Assembly (NCBI RefSeq): GCF_001638985.1
Contig: NW_017265137.1
Location: 2,443,848 to 2,507,847 of the forward strand
From: Phycomyces blakesleeanus NRRL 1555(-)
Taxonomy: Eukaryota > Mucoromycota > Mucoromycetes > Mucorales > Phycomycetaceae
Length of the DNA stretch: 64,000 bases
Direction: 5' to 3'
Shown: one piece after another, positions 54,871-64,000 of the stretch
Layout: each line of letters begins with the position of its first letter
Position numbering within the stretch: the stretch's first letter is position 1
Made by a program: the position numbers and the translations under genes
The notes under the pieces: generated by a model
Seen by the model: the letters and a program-made list of their open reading frames with translations, nothing else
What the model was told of the DNA's origin: nothing
Databases searched by the model: none

Positions 54871-57800
54871 CTACTGTGAGAGGGATCCGCTCAAGAACTC
54901 CAATTTCCGGAGAACAGACTTGCGTTCCTCAGCAGACATGCTTTCCAAAATCTTTCCAAAACCATCAACAACGGCTTCCTTATCAACAGCACCCAGGGAT
55001 GCAACGTGTTCTCTAAGAGCCTCGGATCTAAGCTTGCTGATGCGCTGCTTGATAAGCTCGGCACGCTTCTCGAACCACTCAGAGACCTGTTCATCGCCAT
55101 TCTTCCAGTCCTCAACAAGGCTGTTGGTGTCAGCCAAGAACCACTGTTCAAGGTGAGAGCACATCTTGTTGCGCTCCATCTTACCCTTGGTGGCAGCAGA
55201 AATCTCGCGGATGGCGTACTCCTCAAAGAGGCGACGACGGACACGCCAGAAGAAGTACTTACGGGCATGGCGCCATTCGATGGGGCGGCGAATGACGTTC
55301 TTGGCAGACATACGGCCAACACGATCGTGAAGATCGGCAAACTGGACAGCAATCTGCTGGTACACGGGCATAAGCTCTTGCTCGCGGGCTTCCAAAAGAC
55401 GCTTGGCATCCTCTTTCTTGTCTGCACTGGCCTCTTCGAACTCACGCTTGAGAGTAGCGTAACGCTCATCAAGACGAGCCATGGTAGCCAAAAGCTGGGG
55501 CTTTCTGTACTTGATCTCTACAATACCTTCGGGCTCAAGAACACCACCACGTGCGAGGTTGTCGGCATACATCTCCATCATGTCCTCATTGATGGTGGGG
55601 TCAACGACTACCCAAGCACCACCACGCAACTCACCGTTGGGGATAATGTAAACGAAAACGGGCTGCTTGTAGTTGGAGAGAGCATCAACAATCTGGGCAC
55701 CATACTTGAGAACTTCGTGGTACATATCACGCTGACCACCAGAGAAACCACGCCAGTTGGCAAAGATCATCAAAGGAAGCTGCTCACCCTTGTTGAAATC
55801 GTTAATAGCCTGAGCAGTCTTGTAGGCAGAGTTGGGGTACCAGACACCACCAGCCTCCATGAAGACCTGTTCGGTAGAATCTGCGTTGGCAGGATCGGCA
55901 GGAACAATGTTCTCAACGGTACGAGACTCGACAGCAACAACACCCATGGGAATACCACCAAGACGAGCACGACCGACAACAACAGTACGAGCCCAGCCGC
56001 TCAGGGTTTCAACAAAAGAGTCGTGATCAAAGAAACCACTGAGCCACTTGCCGTTCTCCTGTTTACCGGCCAAGAACAGACGGGGGTCAGATGGACCCTT
56101 GGGGGGCATGTACTCAATCTCACGGTCAACGGGGTCAAGGCCAACACGCATCAGGACTGGGGCACCACGAACTTCAGGAACATAGGACAACCACTGAGCA
56201 ATCTTTTCGATACCCTGCAAATCGTTCTCGGCAGTCAAGTGAGACACACCATTCTTGTACATGATCTGAGTACCACCCAACTGGAGGTTGGAAGTGTAGA
56301 CTTCACGACCAAGAACCTTGTTGAGAGCGGGAGCACCGGTGAGGATAATGGGCTGACCTTCATTCTGAACGGTACGCTGACCAAGACGGACAAGGTAAGC
56401 ACCAATACCAACAGAGCGACATGTCACAAGAGTGATGGTGAAAATATCATCGTAAGCACGGGAAGTAGCACCAGCAATGCGGCCGGATCCACGCAAGTTC
56501 TCAACACCAATACCATCCATCTGACCAATAATATCGGTAATCTTCATACGCTTCTCACCCTCTTCTTCGATTTCCTCAACCAAAACACTCTCGAGCTGGT
56601 TGGTCTGCTTGAGCAAGATGTACTCCTTGGGAGACAGGTAGAGGTACTTGAAGCCAGCAGAGGGGTTGGCATTATCCTTCCAGGCGGCTCTGAACTGGCC
56701 GATGAGTTCGTCAGCAAGACCGATACGGGCACCAGAGTTGGCAGAAAGGTAGATGCGGGGAAGACCCAATTCACGAGCCAATTCGGAAGCCTTGAAGAAG
56801 ACAGTATCTTCCTCTACACCGAAAGAACCGATCTTGAAAGTGATGTCGTTAGCAATAGCAATTACACGACGACCGCGGGGGTACTCTGGTGTACGGAGGG
56901 TGAGGATCCAGGCGACCATACCAACGGTGTTAGTTCCGGGTGCGCGGTCGATCTCCTGCAGAACCTCGTCCTCGTCCAATACAAGCTCCTTGGCTTCAAC
57001 GACCTGGCTGGGGCACTTGAGGTTGCTGTCCTTCTTGATGGCAAGAGCCCACTGGTTGTGAAGGGCCTGACGGAAGAGTTCGGGGAAGTCATACACGTAA
57101 GTAGTACCCATAAGATGAGCCTTGTAACGGCGAGGCTGGAGCCACTCCTTGGTAGGGTAAGGTGTGGAAAGAGACTGCATGTGCATGGCACCGGGGATCT
57201 TGCCAACAGACTTGAGGACCCATCCGTTCTTCTCGGTCTTGACTTCCTGGTAGACATCCATCTTCAAGATAAAACCAGAAACGTTGTCGACAGTGAAACG
57301 CAGAGGAATGATAGGAGCATCAGGACGCTTAGACTGGATGTTGAAACGGATTTCAGCACCTGTCACACGGAGCTTCCAGAGACGCTTGCCATGGCGGTCG
57401 ATAAAGTCCTTAAGAGCGTGCTGGACCTCATCAGCTTCAATAGCAAATGTGGGGATGAAGTTGATAAACAAGTGGTTGCAGTCAGAGTTCTTGTATTCGT
57501 GGCTAACAATCTCAAGAGTATCAAGAATGTCGTTCAACAGACGGTCACTCTCAGAGATAAGATAATCAGCAGTGCGCATCGAGTTCTTGACACGGCCAGG
57601 ACGGACGAGAGCACGGATAAAGAATCGGCAGTCAGAGGGGTTTTCCTTGGCAACAGCATAGTAGACATGCATCTGTCTGTTCTCGATGAAACAAGGCTTG
57701 ATCTCGAAGTTAGACAAACGAGTAAGTTCAAGCTGGTAAGCCATAGCAGGCTCAATGTGGCGAATAGTCTCATCCTCAGTGTAGTTCTCGCGCTCACGGA

Positions 57801-60800
57801 AGGTGTAGTAGTCGGGCCACTGGTTGGGACGGCACACGACCACAGAAAGACGGCGCAAATGAGCCTTGCGGAATTCAGCAGTGTGGCGGCGGATAAGCTC
57901 GGCAACCTTAGGGCGCCAGTAGGCATCATCCTTGTTTACATCGCTGTAGACGGCTACATTGAGAATGTTCTCCATGCGCTCTTCCTTGGGACCGGAACGC
58001 TTCAACATGGGAGGCAAAGGCTCTTCCTCGAAAGCGGTGAGGATACGGGGCAGCTCAGCCTCAAGGTCTTCGAGTGACTTGCAAGCAGTCATAGCACCTG
58101 TACGGATAGGCTCTTCCTCGGTCTTGTTCAACAAGAAGGTCAAGTCAGAGTAAGAGGCCACACGCTGGTCAGAGTTCAAACCGTGACCGGCAGTCTGGAG
58201 CAAGAATTTCCAGGCAACAATATAAGGTTGACGCTCGAGGTTATAAGCAACATCGAGAATCTTGTAAGCGTGGTAAGAACGACGGCAGTAAACCTCAATA
58301 GCAGCAAGAGCAATATAAGGATCATCATAGTAAAAGAAGTTAGGAAGAACATCGAACACGTTGAACTTGGTGTCAATAAGATCCTTGAAGACATCCAAGC
58401 TGGGGGTTCTGTATTCAACACCGCCACCATAAACACTCTCGGTTACAGAGCTCTTGAGAATCTGGAGCATCTGACCCTGGCGTTCCTCGTACGAGGGCAA
58501 CTGGCACAAAATAAGGAACTCACGTGCTCTGAGGGCAACCTTTTGTGTAGCACGACTGTCGATCTCGGAAAGACGCTTGAGAATGGGTACAAAGTACTTG
58601 TCAATGGCACCGCCGGTGGCTGAGGCAGGACCAACGATATCCAAAAGCATAAGGATAAGGTTGTTCTTGACGTTAACCTTGGTGTGGGAAAGGATGATGC
58701 TAAGAATCTTCTCAAGATCGTCCTTGTTCTGGTCACGGAGGGACAGAATGACTTCTTCCTCACGCTGCTGGGTGCTGAAAAGAATCTCGACGTCGTAGTA
58801 CTTCTCCATGAGCTCAACGTAGACAGAGTACTCGTACTGCTTCAATCCGTGGCTGTATCTCTCAAACACGGTTGTCAATGGCTCAGTAGCGGTCTTGTAA
58901 GCGTTGACTTCAGAATGGGTAGTAATGTTATCACGAGCAAAGTTCTCGACAATCTTCTGTAATTCGACTGCAGGGAACTCCTTCTTGGCCTCTGCGCTAG
59001 AGGCCTGGAGAGCCTGGAGGGCTTGTTCAAGACGCTGGGGGATACGACCAGAAAGGACAGACATAGTCTGGGTCATGTCAGAGTAAGGCAACTCAGGGTT
59101 ACGCAAGATGTCAGTGAGATCCTTGACAACGGTTTGGGCAAGAGCCTGGTTGTCATAACCCTGGAGGATGTACTCGAGGATGTGCTTGGTGTCTTGGAAA
59201 CGCTGGATAGGCTTGTCACCGCTGATATAAGGGGGGCCAAAGACGGGAACCTGGCCAGTGAAGGGCAGGGCGTGCTTGACACGGCTGGGATCATCCAAAG
59301 ACAGAATACCGATGATATCACCAGCCTCGAGGGTAGCACCGACCTGCTTGATAAACTGAATGTGGCCGTCCTCACCAGCCACAAGGGGCATGTACATCTT
59401 CATGACCTCAATCTCTGCATAGGCCTCACCGGCCTTGACGTGATCACCGTTCTCCAACAACAGACTGACAAGCTTACCGGGCGAAGGACTTCTAAGCTGA
59501 GTGGGGTCGCTCTCCTTCTCAAGAAGACAGGTCTTGCCATCGATCATGAGACGAGTGGCCTGGACTTCTTCACGAGAGTATGTGGTGTGGGACTTTCCGC
59601 CGATAGATACAAGCAAACCGCCATCAGAAAGGTCTCTAACGCCGACCTGGGTCTTTGTGCCGTTAAGGTAAAGGGTGTAGATGGAGGGTGCCGAGTGAGT
59701 GACGGTGAAGTTGTAGCGGACGTTCTCGTAGATGAAATCAACCGAGAATACAGTCTTGAGAGTGCCCTTTCCTGGGACCTGACCCTTCTCGAGACACTGC
59801 TTGTACTGCTGCCAGCATTCTTGGGAAGCGGAATGGGCTTTTGTGACGGCACCACAGAAGACTGCGAGCATACAATCGGGACGTTCTGCGGTGAGCTTCT
59901 TGGTGATCAGCATATCGAGCCATCCGGTGTTGATTGTGTTCTCCTCGAAATCGGGGGTCTCCAAAAGACGGATAATGTACTCAACAGTTGTTCTAAAGTC
60001 ACCACGGATAGAAAGCTCTTTGAGTGCAATAACCATGTTTTTGCGAGCCTGCTGACGGTTTTCACCATAGGCGAAGATGTGACCGAACTGAGAATCGGCA
60101 TACTCGTGCAGACCACCGGCAGATACAACAGAAAAGTAACCCCAGACGTTTGTGCTTGATCTAAAGTTAAGTTCCTGCATGATACCTGAAGAAGGCTTGA
60201 AGCCAGCATCTGGGTTCTCAGCTGTGATACGGACAGCAATGACGTGACCCTTGGGAACAGGACGACGGGTGCTCTGGAGAGAGGTTGGGCTAGAGAACTC
60301 GAAATCGATCTCGGATCCACTGTTGGGCTGAACGCCATAGAGAACACGGATATCCTTGATTCTGTGGAGAGGGATACCCATTGCAATCTGGAGCTGGGCA
60401 GCAGGCAGGTTGACGCCTGAGACCATTTCAGTTGTAGGATGCTCGACCTGGAGACGGGGGTTCAATTCGAGGAAGTAGAACTGCTCGTCGTGGTGGCTGT
60501 AGAGGTACTCGACAGTACCTGCAGACACGTAACCGACCAATTTGGCGAGACGGACTGCAGCCTTTTCCATCTGCTCAAAGACGTCGGGCTTGGCGATTGT
60601 TACTGGTGCTTCTTCGATAATCTTCTGGTGACGGCGCTGGACAGAGCAATCACGACCGAACAAACTGATGGCGTTACCGTACTGATCAGCCAACAACTGG
60701 ACTTCCAAGTGACGTGCGTTACCGGCCAACTTCATGATGAAAATGGGGGAGCCTGGGATTTCACCCTGAACCTGGGCAAAGCACTGTTTGAAAGTTTCGG

Positions 60801-61762
60801 GACCGTCGACCTTACGGATACCCTTGCCACCACCACCCTCTGAAGCCTTGATCATGATTGGGTAGCCAATCTTATCTGCTGCAACCAGACCCTCTTCGGC
60901 TGTCTTTACACAAGCACTGGCATATGCTTCTGGGGGTACGACTACGTGTCCATTGGCATCCGCAACAGTATCTGTTACACCGTCGCCACTCCAACCCATG
61001 GTAGGTACGTTTGCGGATTGTGCGACAATGGTTGATGAAATCTTGTCACCCAAAGAGCGCATTGCAGATGCTGGAGGACCGATAAAGACACACTTGTATT
61101 TCGATGTTGCCAACATATCAGGTAAGCGTGGGTTTTCTGAAGCATGGCCCCTTTTTGGATACAAGAGCTCGTATAAGTCATTCTTGTATTGTACTCACAA
61201 ACAGAAACACAAACACAAACACAAACAATACACACTATACAATATACACTATAGACACAATTCACGCACTTTATATATTTGTTTTTAAATCCGTCTATTT
61301 TAACTATAATGTTTTACTCACCAGCCAGCCCAAACAGCATGTACACCTGTACGTTCTGCGATATCAACAATTAAATCGACATTTGCGTAGTTGTTGTTGT
61401 TGGAACCGCCAGGTACTTCGACGTAGTTGTCGGCCATACGAATATATTCTGCGTTTGCCTTGAGATCTTCAGGGGTTGCCATGACAGTGAACTCAATGGC
61501 GCGTTCATCACCGAATGTCTCATAAGCCCATTTGCGGACTGATCGGATCTCTTTCATAGCAGCCATGCCGTTATTGGCAATCAGCACTTTGCTGATCACT
61601 GTGTGTCCCTCAGAAGCCACGACAAAATCTCGAACGGCTCCCTGTGCTGCCTTTTCCACTGAGTTACCACCTATATGTTTATGAAAGAATTAGTTTTGAT
61701 TTTGTTTATTTGAAAGGAATCTTACCAAGAAATTGGGGTGGTACGCTGCTATGTTCAACCAT
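54871..61762 (-). CDS. ACC1: Acetyl-CoA carboxylase (multidomain, cytosolic)
   Basis: CDS complement(join(54871..61150,61322..61670,61726..61762)), 2221 aa, close to yeast Acc1 (2233). Domains in order: biotin carboxylase ([20 protein letters not shown], the ATP-grasp loop [34 protein letters not shown]); biotin carrier with EVMKMYMPL, where the Lys of MKM is biotinylated; the central ACC domain; and carboxyltransferase ([59 protein letters not shown]). It makes malonyl-CoA, the committed step of fatty acid synthesis. Two introns sit near the 5' end and one exon spans 6.28 kb, in contrast to the intron-dense neighbours. Exon 1 encodes only [12 protein letters not shown]. No mitochondrial presequence is seen. 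Confidence 0.97.
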
Positions 61763-64000
61763 GATGTGTTATGTGAAAATATATATATATAAAAGTGTAT
61801 ACTTTTGAAAGTATGTATTAAAGAGAAAAAAAGGTAGGGTTATAGGGGGAGGAAGGGAAGGATGGCTCGAGTGTAGATTTATGTAGATCGAGTTTAGTCT
61901 CCGCAATAAAGGCTAAAGCACAAAAGCTTTTTAGGAGAAGTAAAAAAAAAGTTCCCGCCGACAAAAGGAAGAAGAGGTGAAAAAGAAGTGCTCAGGAGCA
62001 AGTAGCTTGGAATGTTTTCTTAGCTTTGAGCAAAGAAGAGGGGGGGAGGGAGAAGTGGCTTCTGGGATGCAATGTGACTATGTATTGTTTGTCGGGGTGG
62101 AGTGTATAACCCCAACAAGCGGGTTTGTCTTTGGTGGTCGAAAAAGGGGAGCCCGCTTTTCTTTGGACTTTGCCTTAGGGCCAGCCAAAACCCAGTATTT
62201 TGGGGGGGAATGCTATTTTTTATTTTTATTATTATTATTTGAAATTAGAGAAGCTCTTTGGGGCATTGCATTGTTGCTTTTATTTTTATTTTATTTTAAT
62301 ACTTTGTTTTTTTATACATGCACGATAATGAGCCAAATTCATGTATAAATTTTCAAACCAAAAGAAAACAGTACAATTGCACTCTTTTAAACCTTTTAGG
62401 ATAAACAGCTGCCATCAAAAAAATATGACTAAATAAACACATCTGCAGATCCAGCGTACAAGGGGGAAGAGGAATATCAATTATACTATAGGTCTACCAG
62501 TCGTCTCTTTATGAATCTTTTTTATCTGTATTGATGTATAATGTGTATGTAGGTCTGTACTTGTATGATTATGTGCTTGTTCGTGTGCTTGTTCATGTAT
62601 GTGTTTATGTGCGTGTATATGTGCGTGTATATGTGTGTGTATATGTGCGTATCTTTGGTGCAACATTATGTCAACCAACAATCGGTTGCGCATGTTTTGT
62701 GCTATGAACTATCCAAAGGATAGAAAATTGATAAAACATCAAATATGAAACACAACGCCCACCGACCCACCCACAAATAGGCGGAGTCAACACACGCCAG
62801 AAACCCCCCCCCCCCCCTTGAAAACAATAAGCCATTTTGTGCCACAGCCACCGTAACATCCGAGGGGCGACTAATCCGTATTTTTGAAGATTATCTAATA
62901 AATTCCTTGTATATATTTTTATCTTTAACAAGGGCTTGTTCTTTAATATCTCGATTATTTTCTAATGTTCAACCTTGGTTATCAAAAAAAAATTAATTGA
63001 TCGTGGCTTTTGGCTTATTCTCTACATTCATTTGACTCCAGCCCAAAAGAATCAAACAGAAATGTTACAAAATATGAAGAAACCTTGCTTGTTGTTCTTT
63101 ACTTGAGATAGCACATTAAAAAACCCAATTTAGGTTACATCTTCTTTTTTTTTGGGTAATATACATGTATTATAGATTTATAGTACAATTGATATGCTTC
63201 TTTTGAATATACATATGCTATTAAGTGAAGTACAAAATATTATTGAGAATTGTGCTCAACAATAATTATCGATAACATGAGATACTTTTCTGGCTCAAAG
63301 AATAAACCAAAAGAGTTCAAAATAACGAGATTAATAAAGATAATGGGAAGAACCCTTTCTCTATCATTTTACTCGCCACTCGGCATTGATTTAACCTGTT
63401 ACTTTATATATATATTTTTAATTAAAAAAAATCCCATTTACCAACCTCCATCGGGCGTGGAGAAAGAAAGATTATGAATCCGATACTCTTGTTGTATATC
63501 TGTATTATTATTTAATTTAATTTCCCTGCTTCTTCACCGAGATCGAGATTTGAGATTGAACCGAGATAAGCCAAAAGAAAGAACGAAAGAAAATAATAAT
63601 AATAATAATAATCTTTTTGTTGGCTTTTTTTTTCTTCAATACTTACTTGCTCTTCACTTACTAAGTAGATTGTAAGGTTTATTTCGATGGTAATTAAGCG
63701 CAGATAAGCCTCAAGTAAGTATAACTGAAATACAAAATAAATAAAGAAAGGAAGGAAGATTTGAAATCAAAATGCATTTGAGTTTATATGATAACTTTGT
63801 CCATGTTGGCTTTGTTATAGTTCATTTCATGCCAACAACAAACCAAAAAGAGAGCTTCTTTTAACATTGATATCAAAAGGTTTTGTGTGTGTGTGTTGAA
63901 TTGCTCATTAGACTCAACAAATGGGTTATTTTGGGGCATTTTTAATTTTGATTTTTTTTTATTTCCATTTCTTTATTAAGTGATTAAAGTGTCCTAGGCT
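61763..64000. other. Region upstream of ACC1
   Basis: The first ~500 bp are GC-richer with purine runs (GAGGGGGGGAGGGAG) and are probably the ACC1 promoter. Later text is AT-rich with a TGTGCGTGTATA-type minisatellite (62570-62655), a C13 run near 62806 and AATAAT repeats near 63592-63612. No gene is supported. Confidence 0.55.
62570..62655. repeat. GT-rich minisatellite
   Basis: Imperfect tandem units of the type TATGTGCGTGTA / TGTGTTTATGTGCGTG. ORFs across it (His-rich on the minus strand) are translations of the repeat. Confidence 0.75.

Noticed and set aside
55006..58077. 1023-codon open frame on the plus strand, antisense to ACC1
   Set aside because: It lies wholly inside the certain ACC1 coding exon. 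Long antisense frames arise from strong codon bias that avoids codons whose complement is a stop. The protein has no recognisable domain.
59023..60159. 378-codon plus-strand frame antisense to ACC1
   Set aside because: Same explanation: a shadow of a biased coding sequence, with no domain or start context.
61977..62348. 123-codon plus-strand frame upstream of ACC1
   Set aside because: Purine-rich promoter-like DNA, no domain and no splice context. It more likely belongs to the ACC1 promoter.
62481..62693. His-rich 70-codon frame on the minus strand
   Set aside because: It is a translation of the GT-rich minisatellite.
1..64000. CRISPR arrays, operons, ribosome binding sites or prophage
   Set aside because: The window is clearly eukaryotic nuclear DNA with spliced genes, and the tandem repeats seen are microsatellites without spacer structure.

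Overview
The window is nuclear DNA of a filamentous fungus, most likely an early-diverging Mucoromycota/Mucorales type. The genes carry many short introns (about 55-110 nt) with GTAAGT-like donors, the non-coding DNA is very AT-rich and full of microsatellites, and the set includes a GPI-type chitin deacetylase, a Rom2-type Rho1 exchange factor and a Reg1-like phosphatase regulator. This placement is inference from gene content and style; no marker gene was searched.

Layout. 0.6-2.5 kb: Reg1-like PP1 regulatory subunit (+). 3.2-5.3 kb: CCR4-NOT subunit 2 (-). 6.8-9.6 kb: chitin deacetylase in 12 exons, some only 16-25 nt (-). 9.7-13.9 kb: gene-poor. 13.9-14.4 kb: a stand-alone Tc1-type paired helix-turn-helix ORF (+). 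15.7-20.4 kb: eIF2-alpha and AP-3 beta, head to tail (+). 22.1-25.9 kb: small hypothetical genes and a Ser/Thr kinase. 26-37 kb: accessory, repeat-rich block with tRNA-like remnants, a stretch resembling eukaryotic large-subunit rRNA, and a near-perfect inverted repeat with 2.54-kb arms (29322-34968). 37.3-38.4 kb: pectinesterase (+). 39.1-43.4 kb: RhoGEF with DEP, DH, PH and CNH domains (-). 44.3-45.2 kb: ribosomal protein eL19 (-). 45.9-47.3 kb: 2-oxoglutarate/Fe(II) oxygenase (+). 47.6-48.9 kb: ketopantoate-reductase-like protein (-). 49.3-50.3 kb: Kti13/Ats1-like RCC1 protein (-). 50.9-52.4 kb: Oxa1 insertase (+). 54.9-61.8 kb: acetyl-CoA carboxylase (-). Nothing clear follows to the end.

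The genes do not form one pathway. Most are housekeeping: mRNA decay, translation initiation, vesicle traffic, ribosome, wobble-uridine modification, membrane insertion and fatty acid synthesis. There is also a cell-wall group: chitin deacetylase, the Rho1 exchange factor that would drive wall synthesis, and a secreted pectinesterase. Exon structures were worked out by eye from splice consensus, reading phase and family motifs. Summed exon lengths give open frames throughout for every multi-exon gene listed with full exon coordinates. No database search was possible.

The most unusual material is the 26-36 kb block: the large palindrome whose arms are almost identical while its inner core is a diverged pair, the four copies of a GC-richer ~390-bp unit inside it, the diverged direct repeats that flank it, and the nearby LSU-rRNA-like and tRNA-like sequences.
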